Shown piece by piece: positions 10,706 to 21,777 of a stretch of DNA of 64,000 nucleotides. The translations under genes and the position numbers were made by a program. The notes beneath the pieces were generated by a model. The model did no database searches. It saw nothing but the letters and a program-made list of their open reading frames with translations, and was not told the DNA's origin. Positions within the stretch are counted from its first letter, which is position 1, and each line of letters starts with the position of its first letter. The DNA is from Colias croceus (lineage: Eukaryota; Arthropoda; Insecta; Lepidoptera; Pieridae): NCBI RefSeq assembly GCF_905220415.1, contig NC_059568.1, positions 6,696,001 through 6,760,000 of the forward strand, read 5' to 3'.

Positions 10706-11023
10706 AGATAGTTTTATCTAGTACCTTTTTGAGTTAGACATGTCAACTTACTTAAAATATTTTTAAATAAATCAATTTGTTTTATTAAATACAAGAAAAA
10801 TGCTCGTTTATTCAGCACGATATTGTCAATTTTGTGTGAAGAGGCAACGGAAATTATTTTTTTCAATATTATAAACCAAAATTTTCGACTTAAAAATTAG
10901 TACCATTTAAAGATTAAGGAGTAATCTATTTATGGTAATTATTAGTTAAATTTGGTTTTGTACTATTTCGCCGCAAAATGCATCGAAAAACTGCTCATTT
11001 TTGTCAGATTCGTAAACGCGTCC
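10706..11023. other. Unannotated AT-rich spacer
   Basis: Nothing recognised. Confidence 0.4.
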
Positions 11024-11127
11024 ATAACGATCTGATCAAACTATGTTGGCCATTTCACGATATGCGACCATTTCGTGAAATGGCCACTCATATCATGAAA
11101 TGATCAAATCTACGATATGGCCACGAC
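11024..11127. mobile_element. Solo terminus of the fold-back element
   Basis: Matches in inverse the left end of the element at 2999-3104, down to the terminal CCACGAC, with few differences. No interior or second end is present. Confidence 0.8.
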
Positions 11128-11890
11128 ATATATAAATATGCCATCAGATTCTGATAGACCTATAGTAAAGAATTCTGTGGTTTCGTTTAGAGTTTAGTAT
11201 TCTTGATGGAAAGATATGCCGTTTATAAAATATGGAGATTGTAGGTAGTTATTCGGTAAACTTTGTTTTTTAGAAAAAGAGTTTTCAAGTGCTTAATAAT
11301 AACTAAAGGAGAATGCCCATGAAAGTATGGACCACAGTATAGTGTTGCGTCAATGCCAGAGTGGTTTTAGAGGGTTCTTCGATATTCAAAAGATTTTTAC
11401 CAATTGATTTTTTTGTGATAAAAACAGGGGTTTTCAAGATATTGAGAAAAATGTGAAATAACCTCAAAACTTAAATAACCCCGCTTTAGTTAGGTTTATC
11501 TGTTATTTAGGTAGTATTTTATCGTCCGAAGATTATTTTTCGTTCATCATATTTAATCTATGCATAGAGCTTATGTTTTCAGACAAAGTCTACCTGTTCA
11601 TCGTCTAGTGTAGGTAGGCACCAGAAACCTTCCGGGACGGATTTCAAGAAAATCTAAATATATATTTAAAAATGCCAATAGAGTTTTTATTCGGTTTACA
11701 TGTTGTTGTTGTTGTTTGAATCATTTTTTCACTACATATTCGAAGAAAGATAAAAATAAGAAATAACTGGTTACCTACCAAGCTATGTCATAATAATATT
11801 TTTTTTATATATATTTCTATTATTTTACTTCACTATCTATGTTAAAACAACCTGCAGTGTATAAACAATACCTTAAAAAGTGATTTTATG
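11128..11890. other. Unannotated stretch
   Basis: AT-rich with no coding frame. I see nothing reliable in it. Confidence 0.4.
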
Positions 11891-12397
11891 TTATAGTAGA
11901 GCCATTTTAATAGGCAACATTTGACAGTTCAACAAAATTCAACAACGTAACCTAGTAACGACGACATAGAATAACATGATATTTCGTTTTGTTAGAACTG
12001 CACATTTGCTTAACTTTTTTAAATAACGATTACATATTTATAATAATAATGACCAATACAAGTAATTTTAAGATTTCATTTTACTGATAAACCATTCTAA
12101 ACATAATAAACAATTTCTGAATTGAAGAACTGACGTCGCTACAATTTTGTGTCAATAAACCTTTTTTCTTTTTAAATACCAGAGATGTTACTCTAAAAAT
12201 CGAAATCTGACATCTAAAATCGAATGCATTGATTACTTGTGAATAAAAATCATCATAAATTAATAAATTCGATTGACAAATGTTTCAAATCCGTATCGAT
12301 TAATTCACTTTAATCGATGTTTTTATGCAAGTTACATCTCTTCGAAGATAAAATTGATAGACGTCAAATGTTGCCTATTAAATTGGCTCGACTATAA
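11891..12397. mobile_element. ~507-bp MITE with ~35-bp TIRs
   Basis: TTATAGTAGAGCC plus TTTAATAGGCAACATTTGAC at the left end recur in inverse at the right end (GTCAAATGTTGCC...ACTATAA). No clean target duplication found. Non-coding. Confidence 0.7.
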
Positions 12398-12503
12398 TTG
12401 ATTTTTTTGTAATTCAATGTAAACAATAATCGACATTAATACATTTAGCTATTTACCATAGTAAATGTCATAATAGTTACCGCTTGGTTACCGTGGTAAC
12501 CGA

Positions 12504-12857
12504 TACTAAATCTATGGTAACGGATCTAAACAATTACATGTCTTATTAGATTTTACAAAACATTCCCTGATCAAAATATATTTTCCGATAGTAAGAAGGC
12601 CTCTAAATTGCCGAGATTTTTTTTTAATAGTTAGTATTGTTATCTTGATGCATGAGAAAAACCTGTACCAAAAATGTAAACGGTAATGGACACTAAATCT
12701 ATAATAACGGATCTAAACAATTACATGTCTTATTAGATTTTACAAAACATTCCCTGTTCAAAATATATTTTCCGATGGTAAGAAGGCCTCTAAATTGCCG
12801 AGATTTTTTTAATAGTATTGTTGTCTTGATGCATGAGAAAAACCAGTACCAAAAATG
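12504..12857. repeat. Direct tandem duplication, ~170-bp units at 188-bp offset
   Basis: ACTAAATCTA..GGATCTAAAC to CCAAAAATG at 12504-12675 recurs at 12692-12857 with about 5-10 % difference by eye. The short open frames here are incidental. Confidence 0.85.
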
Positions 12858-13790
12858 GGCATTCTCCTTTTGTTTTAGAATAGAAAAATCACTCAATAAA
12901 TTAACCAATATACCATATAATTCGCTTGCCACACTCTTAAAATTAGAACCTGTTCTTTTTGCATTAATAGTTAGTGTCGATTAAAAGGATGAAATCTATA
13001 ACAAACTTGATAAATCAAATGAGAGGAAACAATGACATTTTTCACCACCATCGCTTAAGGGCTTTTTATTATTATTTCGCTTTTGAATATTCAAAGTAGT
13101 TAGGTTCTGTTAAGTCAGATTGAAATAATGAATAAATCGCGTTTAAAATCCGTTAAAAATCAAACCCTAGAAAATACCAGATTGAAATCATTAATTTATA
13201 AAAATTCAGTTACATATCACAGATAATTATTCAAACACAAAATAGTTTATTTATTCAGCATTATTTATAACAACTTCGCATAGCTAAAATTTGTCCCTAC
13301 TTTGCTTTGCATGCAGTCATTGCAATGCTTTGGTATATTTCATTATTATGATGTTATTGTTTTCGCAGTGCATGGTGCATGGAATGTCAATAACTTAACT
13401 ATGAATAAAACTCTTGGAACTTTGTTACTCGGTGATAATACAAGCTGATAGTAATACTCTTTATATAATTGTTTTATTATAATAGTAATAAACATTTGCA
13501 GTGCAACTAAATATAAGCACATAAGTATAGTTATAATAAGATTATCTTTTGGTAAGTCTTGTGTAAACTTATAAAAACAAAACACTATATTGTGACCAAA
13601 AGTTATTATGGACATAAATCTCCAAATATATTCATATATATATAGGAACAGAGAGATATTTGGTTTTGTATTAATCATTTACCTGGAATCTAGATGATTT
13701 AATAAAAGATGTCTTTAGGTTTCTCCTTTATTTATTTAAGAATTCTATTCAAAACTATGTATATGAACGCTTATATACGCAATATAATTT
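12858..13790. other. Unannotated AT-rich stretch
   Basis: The longest open frames (for example 110 codons on the minus strand, 13346-13678) show low-complexity, hydrophobic composition and no family signature. I do not call a gene. Confidence 0.4.
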
Positions 13791-13873
13791 TAAAACATAC
13801 AAGTTTCATCAATGGCCGCGAAAGCCTGACGCCACTAGCCCATACAAAAGTACCCAAACCCCTTGGTGTGTAA

Positions 13874-14255
13874 AGGCTGGTTCACACTTTGATTAGTGCG
13901 AGTGCAGGTGATTAGTGCAGGTGTTTAGTAACTACGTGTGGACAGCGACTGTTTAGTGCAAGTGTTTAGTAGGCTGTGTAGTAAAGTGAATAGAAGCGTG
14001 TTCTATTTTTTTGCGAGTGGACTGCGAGTAGCCACGTCCCGCGCGCCCTCCCTTCCCCCTCACTCGCAGTGTGCCTGCCTAAACACGTCTGGACACGAGT
14101 GTTTAGTGTTTAGTGTTTAGCGTCGCGAATTGCACCATTGATCTGCACTCCCACTAATCACCTGCACTCGCAGTTGAATTGGACACTACTCGCACTACAC
14201 ACCTGCACTCGCACTAATCACCTGCACTCACACTAATCAAAGTGTGAACCAGCCA
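13874..14255. mobile_element. 382-bp PIF/Harbinger-type MITE
   Basis: TIRs of about 25 bp, (A/T)GGCTGGTTCACACTTTGATT, face each other. TAA is duplicated at both edges (13871-13873, 14256-14258), and unit B shows the single empty TAA at 14585-14587. Subterminal copies of GTGCAGGTGATTAGTG / CACTAATCACCTGCAC repeat inside. The 60-codon frame inside is incidental. Confidence 0.9.
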
Positions 14256-14778
14256 TAATGTGTGACCGTGTGTAATGTATTAAAATAATACGGTAAAAAT
14301 TTCATTACTATTTCGTCGTTTCGTTTTCAAAAAATATTATTATAACATTTATTATCACATAACGATTTTAGAAACGTTTTCAAATATGGCATAACAATAA
14401 AACTATGGTAATGGCAGTTATCATTTTTGATTCGGAAGATATTATAATAAATACCTACACGTGCGTTATTTAGGTACTTACCGTCTCATGGCGAAATGTT
14501 CTTTTAAAATATACAAGTTTCATCAATGGCCGCGAAAGCCTGACGCCACTAGCCCATACAAAAGTACCCAAACCCCTTGGTGTGTAATGTGTGACCGTGT
14601 GTAATGTATTAAAATAATACGGTAAAAATTTCATTACTATTTCGTCGTTTCGTTTTCAAAAAACATTATTATAACAAGATTATAACATTTATTATCACAT
14701 AACGATTTTAGAAACGTTTTCAAATATGGCATAACAATAAAACTATGGTAATGGCAGTTATCATTTTTGATTCGGAAG

Positions 14779-14803
14779 CGTAGACAGAGAAACTCTGTCT
14801 ACG
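14779..14803. mobile_element. 25-bp hairpin insertion with 8-bp target duplication
   Basis: CGTAGACAGAG-AAA-CTCTGTCTACG lies between two copies of TTCGGAAG (14771-14778 and 14804-14811). The paralogous unit A has a single TTCGGAAG and no hairpin. An 8-bp duplication points to a hAT-type event. Confidence 0.85.
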
Positions 14804-14870
14804 TTCGGAAGATATTATAATAAATACTACACGTGCGTTATTTAGGTACTTACCGTCTCATGGTGAAATG

Positions 14871-15567
14871 TGAATGCGCTGGCTGCTCATGCCCATATTT
14901 ATTTGGTGAACTGCAGCTGCAAGACAATAAGTTTATTATTTATAGATAAACTAAGTTTTAAATAAGTTCAAGTCAAAAAGTTAAATATTAACTAACGTAT
15001 TAGGTATTGAAGTATTAAACTGAATTCTTGTTTAATATGAATTCTTTACATAAAGTTTAAACTGTTTCCTATTATTTGAAATGAAATGAAATGAAATGAT
15101 AATTTATTTGTAAGAATGAGAAATATTTGCAAAATACAAACCTGTATCATCAAATTCATCAAGACACAAAATGTCCGCCAAAGAGAATACAATGTCCGCT
15201 GCCGCTGCCGATTCAACCGCCACACTCCACACCCTCCACCATATTACTTTTACTCTTTGGAGCAAGCAATGGCCACAGATTAAGTATTAGTTACTAAATG
15301 GCTTTGAGGAATGTCTGTCGTTCAGCGTTCTACAAATTATAGCCAGTAAGTGTTGCCATACCTAATTTTTAAAATCGGCAGAAATTGGTAGAATCTCTAA
15401 TGAAAAATTGGTAGATCCACTACTACCCTAAATAAGTAGGTTATTAATTAAAAATACATAAAATCACCATACAGATATAATTTTGATTATAGTGACTTTT
15501 TCTGGACTTACGTAGCGGAGTTTCTGATCTTTGACTACACGTACGTTCTCCATTTTAATGTACAGTG
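14871..15567. other. Unannotated stretch with a (GAAAT)n microsatellite
   Basis: A short GAAAT repeat sits at about 15078-15099, possibly a LINE tail. Otherwise no feature. Confidence 0.4.
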
Positions 15568-15650
15568 TTGTGTATTTATTTATTTATTTACAACACTTTA
15601 TTGTACAAACTAAAATATGACAAAAATAATATTACAAAAAAATGTTGTGT
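15568..15650 (-). repeat. Retroelement 3' tail, reverse orientation
   Basis: TTTATTTATTTACAACACTTTATTGTACAA reads on the minus strand as a poly(A)-type tail with AATAAAG. A similar block is at 43561-43720. Matching sequence near 15970-16010 (CCTTATTGCTAAGCAACAATC) suggests the copy is split. Confidence 0.45.
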
Positions 15651-16247
15651 GGTTTTATGAAACCACGGTAAAAGTGAAACTTTTTTTCACACTATAGACA
15701 TTTAACTAAAAATTATCGTATTTGTACGATAATTATATCGTACGTATCGTGCCTCACGCGACATGCGCTACACAGACCAAAAAGTTTGAGAAGATGTAAT
15801 AAAAGTTTCACTTTAAAAAAGAAAGATATCGTTTATACAAGAGCCGGCTCTTGTATATTATTGAAGTTATAGGTACCTACTTCTTTTGGCGCGATGGAGA
15901 AAAATGATGAGAGTGAATTTTTACTTCTAACGCGTGTACATAAGTACACACACTCTTTTTTATTATTATATATCCTTATTGCTAAGCAACAATCTATACT
16001 AGGGAACCTGATGGGAGAACAAATGTATGAAGTTTATGTAGTTATAATAAGATGTATGTTATACTATCCATTAAGCTAGAGCCCTTTAAGCTAGACTCTA
16101 GCTTAGAAGCAGGTCACAATTCACAACACTCTAGTTACTAACAGAATTAGACAAAAATCGCAAACTACAACAAATTCAATAATATTTTGAATTTTGATGT
16201 TTGTATGAATGTTTCCATTCAAATGACTCAAATGTAGATCTAAATCT
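15651..16247. other. Repeat-derived stretch
   Basis: Contains inverted AAAGTGAAACTTTT / AAAGTTTCACTTT motifs and 'gcgtgtacataagtacacac', which resembles a block inside the MITE at 30827-31010. No gene. Confidence 0.35.
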
Positions 16248-16309
16248 GATGAGGCACTTTCGTACCTCGTTCGCACTTAGGTGCGAACGAGGTACGAAAG
16301 TGCCTCATC
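16248..16309. repeat. Perfect 29-bp hairpin, 4-nt loop
   Basis: GATGAGGCACTTTCGTACC... (16248-16276) pairs without mismatch with 16281-16309 around the loop TTAG. Confidence 0.9.
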
Positions 16310-16435
16310 CTACAGTAAGAAAAAATGTTATTATGAATGGTGATAAAAATTAAAAAAAAATTAAGTAGTCCTAAAATTTAATAGATATGGCAACACTGGC
16401 CAGTAACTACATAATCGCTACCACGCCACCGCTAG

Positions 16436-16552
16436 GGTGCGCACTGGCCACTGCGCCGCGCCTGGCGGGCGCCCTGCACAATGGCGGCTGGCGCCAGTGT
16501 GTCGACGCGCCGGCGCCGCCGCGCCGGCCGCCGGCGCCGGTTGACCGTTAAA
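16436..16552. other. GC-rich, CpG-rich island
   Basis: About 115 bp of strongly GC-rich sequence (GCGCCGGCGCCGCCGCGCC) in AT-rich surroundings. It includes an ATG (16481) with a 25-codon Arg-rich frame. It could be promoter-like or a fragment of a first exon; nothing more is supported. Confidence 0.4.
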
Positions 16553-16933
16553 ACTTAAAACATAAGTATCTAGCGCCTAGCCGTTTCCAACTACACGACA
16601 CAAATGATTAAACGAAGATAGTTTTAATAATAATTTTTGTCAACTATTGAACTATTGTGGTGTAAGTATACTGTACAGGTACCCAGGTGAATATGCATGA
16701 ATTTTTTTTATCCGAGTTTACAAAATTATAGAGGAGAAATATTTTGCCAAAAAGTAATAAGAAGTAGGTACCATACCTACATAAGTTTTTTTTTAAACCA
16801 AGTACCAACCCAAACTCAAATCGACATTCGACAATCCACCTGTGATCTAAACGACGACTGACTGGCCATTTGGCGTTTCGTGTTTTGTCACAGTTTATAC
16901 CTAGTAGGTATTAACTCAATGGTAATAGTAAAA
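16553..16933. other. Unannotated stretch
   Basis: No feature recognised. Confidence 0.4.
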
Positions 16934-17940
16934 CGTCGTATTCACGGTCCATCTTGACGTACGTCCCGCCAAGGTCATACACGATGCACGACGCAAAACG
17001 ACCGTGAATAGTCTTGACGTACGTCAATAATTATTATTATTACGTTGCTGGATGTGCACGACGAATTTTTCGTCCAGCGAGCATCCCCACCACCGCGAAC
17101 GTCGTGCAAGCGCATCGTGCATCGTGCATGCTTGATCGTGAATAGGCTTGCTGTACAGCAGATCAGTGTTGCCAACAGAAATTAATGTAAATACTTGGAA
17201 ACGTGGCCTATTGATATGATTTTTTTGTGATAACTTAGTAGTTAGTTTAGTTTTGTGATAACGTAGTGAGTACATGAGCAAGCAAGAAACAGTTATTTTA
17301 TATTTTTATGTACACAGGAAATACCCAATTATCATTACTTTTGGATCAACCTAGTACACATGGACAGTTTATATTCAGAAGTTATTATTTTAAAAGAACT
17401 CCAAGGCGAATTGTTGAATAACAAAGATTTTATGCAAAAGTCCACTGCAGAAAAATGGCAATTTATTTTAAAAAAATGTCCTAACGAATTTGTTTGTTTA
17501 AAAAAAATGATTAGCTATATTATACTCTCTGTTCCCGCCACTTCAGCATTTACTGAAGGAGTCTTTTCGGTCATGAATGTGAAGTGGCGGGAAGAGAGAA
17601 ACCGAGCTTCATTAAAAATTAATTAAAAATGAGCTCTTGAAATAAATTTAGATTTGGAATGTTTGGATTCATATAATTCATTTAAAAATAATGAAAAATT
17701 CTTAGGTACTGCAAAAAGTACAAAAAAACACATTTTTAAAAATATTTATTTACTCTTTATACATCCAGCACAGTGGATTTCTGGTGGTTTCAGAGGTCTC
17801 TTCTGGTGGGTAGCTTGATACTTCGGTGGCAACACTGGCAGCCTTGAGCTGACGTACAGCGGGGATGGACCGTGAATATGCGTCGTGCATCGTGTATGAC
17901 CTTGGCGGGACGTACGTCAAGATGGACCGTGAATAAGACG
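16934..17940. mobile_element. ~1-kb hAT-derived non-autonomous element with 62-bp TIRs
   Basis: CGTC(G/T)TATTCACGGTCCATC and the following 40 bp are repeated in inverse at 17879-17940. It contains the hAT dimerisation-domain remnant at 17360. Motifs such as ATTCACGGTC and GACGTACGTC recur below the termini. No exact 8-bp duplication was found. Confidence 0.75.
17360..17626 (+). pseudogene. hAT transposase C-terminal (dimerisation domain) remnant
   Basis: An 88-codon frame. The part YIILSVPATSAFTEGVFSVM plus the Lys-Trp-Arg-Glu-Glu-Arg-Asn-Arg stretch after it (about 17515-17615) matches the hATC domain pattern, in which hydrophobic residues precede P-A-T-S-A-x-x-E-x-x-F-S. In this family that domain lets hAT transposases form multimers. 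The DDE catalytic part and zinc finger are absent, so the fragment cannot transpose. It lies between long inverted repeats (16934-16995 and 17879-17940), so it was carried inside a deleted derivative that kept one transposase end. The residues before about codon 25 are not recognisable. Confidence 0.8.
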
Positions 17941-17960
17941 CTTAACTATAATACATATTA

Positions 17961-18138
17961 CTAGCTTACCGCCCGCGGCTTCGCCCGCTTTCTATAAATC
18001 GATTTGAGATTTAAACTATCATAATATCTCTCAAGTTGGATCGAACTGTACATGGTGTGCGAATTTTATTATAATCGGTTAAATGGTTTAGGAGTCCATT
18101 GGGGACAAACATTGTGACACGAGATTTATATATAGGTA
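17961..18138 (-). mobile_element. Helitron-like element, first of a head-to-tail pair
   Basis: Starts CTAGCTTACCGCCCGCGG after A17960. The TC end (GAGATTTATATATA side) is joined directly to the next copy. Confidence 0.65.
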
Positions 18139-18339
18139 CTAGCGGTCCACCCCGGCTTCGCCCGTGGTACCTACATGTTTACGTTTTTCATAAAAACTAT
18201 CCTATCTCTCAAGTTGGATCGAACTGCACATGGTGTGCGAATTTTATTATAATCGGTGGTTTAGGCGTCCAATGTCCATTGAGGACAAACCACAGGGACA
18301 AACATTGTGACACGAGATTTATATATATTAATAAGAAGA
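18139..18339 (-). mobile_element. Helitron-like element, second of a head-to-tail pair
   Basis: Starts CTAGCGGTCC after A18138 and ends ...AAGA before T18340. An internal partial duplication (GTCCAATGTCCATTGAGG) is present. Confidence 0.65.
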
Positions 18340-18349
18340 TAAGAAGATT

Positions 18350-18459
18350 AAGCTTAGATTACAAAATAAAATACAGATGGAGCATGACAACCGCCCGTCG
18401 CCCTTGTCAAAGAAAATACGAAATCAAAAGCAAATACGTCGCTGCACCAGTGCTCTATA
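18350..18459 (+). repeat. Inverted match to 21448-21558
   Basis: About 110 bp starting CTTAGATTACAAAATAAAAT is nearly identical in inverse to 21448-21558, 3 kb away. It is a detached piece of the long-TIR element at 20145-21777. Confidence 0.8.
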
Positions 18460-18593
18460 AACATGAAGTTGAACTTTGAAGATATCAATAGAACGTATTC
18501 GCAAATTTTGTGTAGGTACCAACTTACCGATAAAAAGAATCACCCGGTTTCACGAAAATTGTTTCAAAATTATTCAAATGGTCATTTTAGGTA

Positions 18594-20038
18594 GGGTCAT
18601 TGCGCCTGTTCGCGTCCACCTGCCTATTCGCGTCCATTTTGCGGACATCTTTTAGAAAATTCACGAAAATAAGTATACTTTAAGTAAAATTGTAATAAGA
18701 AAAATTTCCGATAATACCTCAATGTATAAGAGACATGCACACATATTCAAAATATGCCTGCAGACCGCCTATCCTATTTAAAAAAAATAGTTAATTTTGT
18801 AAATGAGAGAGCTAAAACGCGCGGGATTTTGAAAAATAAATAGTGCGCAGCGTCGCGTTTGACGGTAAGTATCTTATTGTTAAATGTGAATTTTTGAATA
18901 TGTAACTGTTTCTTTACTTTGCTAACAAAACATGGAATAGTATGGATTATAAATCAGCTTATTTCTTTTACAATTAATAGCTAAAATAAGGTGGACGCGA
19001 ATTACTACACCGAATTTGTACAACTTCCATTTTGCGTCCACGGTGGGCGCAAACTATACCTATAGTGCATAACAATAGAACATATTGCGTCCACATTATT
19101 TTTCATTACGTAGCAATGAATTGTTTGTTAAAATATGTAATTTAAAATAGATTGTAAATTTTTGACTAAGACCACAAGTTGATAATTTAAATTTTCATTA
19201 AAATTAGCAAATTTTGATGCTATTTTTTCATTTTAAAAGGGGTATTCTTTGAATGAGACTTGATCATCAATTTGATATCCGTCCGTCAGTATGTCCGTCT
19301 GCCGGTCTTTCTTTCTGTCAAGACCCTTTTTCTCAGTAACGCGTGGAGGTAAAAAGCTGAAATTTATATTGAATACTCAAATCTACGGTCCCTTGAAGCA
19401 GTGAAAAAATCAAACTTATAAGCCAAAGAATTCAAAAGATACAGCCGTTTATGCTGCAAATTTTCGCAAATTTCGTCATTCGCAAGGGAATCAAAACCTA
19501 CAGGGTACTTTTACGTGAATACAGACACTTGAAGTTTGGTACGAAGCAACGTCTTATAGCACAAATAAGGGAAACATTGAAAAAATAATCATTTACAGTT
19601 AAAACATACGAAAAAAAACAGGTTAATACGGAAGCCTCGATGTGCAAGTCCCACTCGCATTTGGCCGGTTTTTATTAAATAGCTATATTCGTAAATAAAT
19701 AATTCATTAAAATCTAATTTTTATTTGCATTTATCTGATAAAATATCACCCAAAACACTCTTAATTCCTTTTCTAAGCTGGTGGACGCGAACTGGTCCAC
19801 GGGTGGACGCAAACTGGAATTTTTGGACGCGAACTGGGTAAAACGCCTAATTCTGCTATTTGTCTAGATAAATAAAAACCACATGATATTTCCAACACAA
19901 TCGAAAGTAAATCTTAAAATAGACTATGTAATGAACACGTTACATAAATTTTGCGTTGAAATTTGTTCTGGAACATTTTTATTTTCTCCTTCAAACTTTC
20001 CAACTGCACTAAGTGGACGCGAACAGGCGCAATTACCC
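18594..20038. mobile_element. 1.45-kb TA-flanked DNA element with iterated GGACGCGAA motifs
   Basis: The TIR GGGT(C/A)ATTGCGCCTGTTCG is inverse at 20013-20038, and TA flanks both ends (18592-18593, 20039-20040). GGACGCGAA or GGACGCAAA variants occur about nine times, mostly near the ends (18606, 18626, 18992, 19031, 19084, 19779, 19797, 19825, 20012), a pattern expected of transposase binding sites. It has no transposase frame. Confidence 0.75.
19230..19675 (+). repeat. Dispersed lepidopteran repeat nested in the TA element
   Basis: Contains GTCCGTCTGCCGGTC and ends CCACTCGCATTTGGCCGGTT, wording I recognise from common moth repeats, probably a LINE or SINE 3' region. Assignment rests on memory only. 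Confidence 0.4.
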
Positions 20039-20144
20039 TACTTATTACAGTTTTTATTGTTCTGTGCTTATTACGAATATTTAATTATGCATGATGCATA
20101 GGTACGAATGATTTAATTTTTAAAAATTATGTGGAGCAACTTTC

Positions 20145-21777
20145 GGTCCGCCTAAAGCAAAGGGGGCGCACTTGGAAAACTTTTGATGGAGTTGGTGTCA
20201 TTATAACACCTATTTATTATTGTTTTATCGTAAAGATTACGCTAATATAAGCATGTTTTATAGAAAAAAAATTCTCTAAGATCAAAAATGGCCGAGATAA
20301 TCGCCTTTAAAGATTGATTTTGCGCGTCGACGGAGCCCCGCGAAAGTTTTTTTTTTAAGAAACCTAACCTAACCTAACGGCTTACCTAACCTAAACCCTT
20401 AGATTACAAAATAAAAGACAGATGGAGCGTTGCCGAACTAAACCGAATAATTTATCGTCATTTTCAATAAAGCTATGTGTGCTGTCATTTCGCCGCTGCA
20501 CTGTACGTACACGGTGCTTCTGTGTGCGTGTAATGTTGCCAGATATTGAAAAATTTCCTAAATTTTTCCCCGACTACGGAAAAAAGAGGGTTATGTTTTT
20601 CGAGTTTATGTATGTATGTATAATATTTCTTTGACACGCCCTGCAGTATAAACCGTTGGACCGATTTTGAGTTGTGAGGTTTCATTGCAATGATCTTAAT
20701 TATTATGTTAGTGGCGGTAGTGACGTAGGCTATATGTATATACATAAATGAGAAGTCAAGTTTTAATTTTTATTTAAATTCTTTTATTACATAAAGTACC
20801 TGCCTACTAAAGTTATATATGGACAAAATAATTGTATTCAATATTAACTATAATAATTATATTATTTTTTATTTTTCATAATAATTATATGAATACGAAT
20901 AGCGGTAGTTTTTAGTCGAGAATACGGGACATTTTATTTTCATCATATCCATCATGGAGTTCACATAAATTAAATCGCTAGCGAAAACGACTATGACGTT
21001 TTTAAGCTTTATAAAAGTAACAAAATAATGTATTATGCTAATTTAAATAATCTAATAATTATCATGAACCTTTAGTGCACTATACAAATAATCACATTCA
21101 CGATCGAAAAATCCAACAGCATTACCCTGAAGATCTTTTAACTATTTTACCGTTTTACCAATAAAAATGGCAAATTCATTTTCAAAATACTGGCAACATA
21201 CATTGAAGTTTTGTATTCCTTCATATCTGTAAAATTATAATTCGTATTAAAGAAATAAATCAGCCAAATAATCTACAGAAATTCTGTGAAACGATGTTTT
21301 ATCTTATTTTTTGTTTTCGGGAACAAATTTTACAGCGTTTTATTATCACAAGACGGCATTTTTTTACTAAAATTGCAAACCCTTTTTGACGTATTGCAAT
21401 TTGCATGACACTTTATGCCACAGAGTACTTTTATATATAGACTTTATGCGCTATAGCACTGGTGCAGCGACGTATTTGTTTTTGATTTCGTATTTTCTTT
21501 GACAAGGGCGACGGGCGGTTGTCATGCTCCATCTGTACTTTATTTTGTAATCTAAGCCTAAACCTAACTTGATTAGTTGCCTACGTTCAGCTCCCTTGAA
21601 AACCATCAATCTTTGAGGGCGAATATCTCGGCCGTTTTTGATTTTAGAGAAAAGTTGTTCCTATAAAACATGCTTATATTAGCGTAATCTTTACGATAAA
21701 ACAATAATAAATAGGTGTTATAATGACACCAACTCCATCAAAATTTTTTTAAGTCCTGCGCCCCCTTTGCTTTAGTC
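20145..21777. mobile_element. DNA element with ~280-bp inverted arms
   Basis: 20145-20435 matches 21500-21777 in inverse in several blocks (AAAGCAAAGGGGGCGCA, ATTATAACACCTATTTAT, AGATTACAAAATAAA). The left arm also has a TTAGG-type run (20362-20395). The centre is AT-rich and has no transposase. Confidence 0.65.

Larger units (their letters stand above)
13791..14870. repeat. Direct duplication (two ~360-bp units, each with its own insertion)
   Basis: Unit A is 13791-13873 plus 14256-14500; unit B is 14509-14870. Both run from CAAGTTTCATCAATGGCCGC to CCGTCTCATGG. Unit A carries the Harbinger MITE; unit B carries a 25-bp hairpin. Confidence 0.9.

Noticed and set aside
13346..13678. 110-codon minus-strand frame
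   Set aside because: Low-complexity hydrophobic translation from AT-rich DNA, no splice or domain support.
13938..14120. 60-codon frame
   Set aside because: Lies inside the Harbinger MITE and follows its repeats.
18099..18479. 126-codon frame
   Set aside because: Runs through two Helitron-like copies and an inverted repeat; no protein family.
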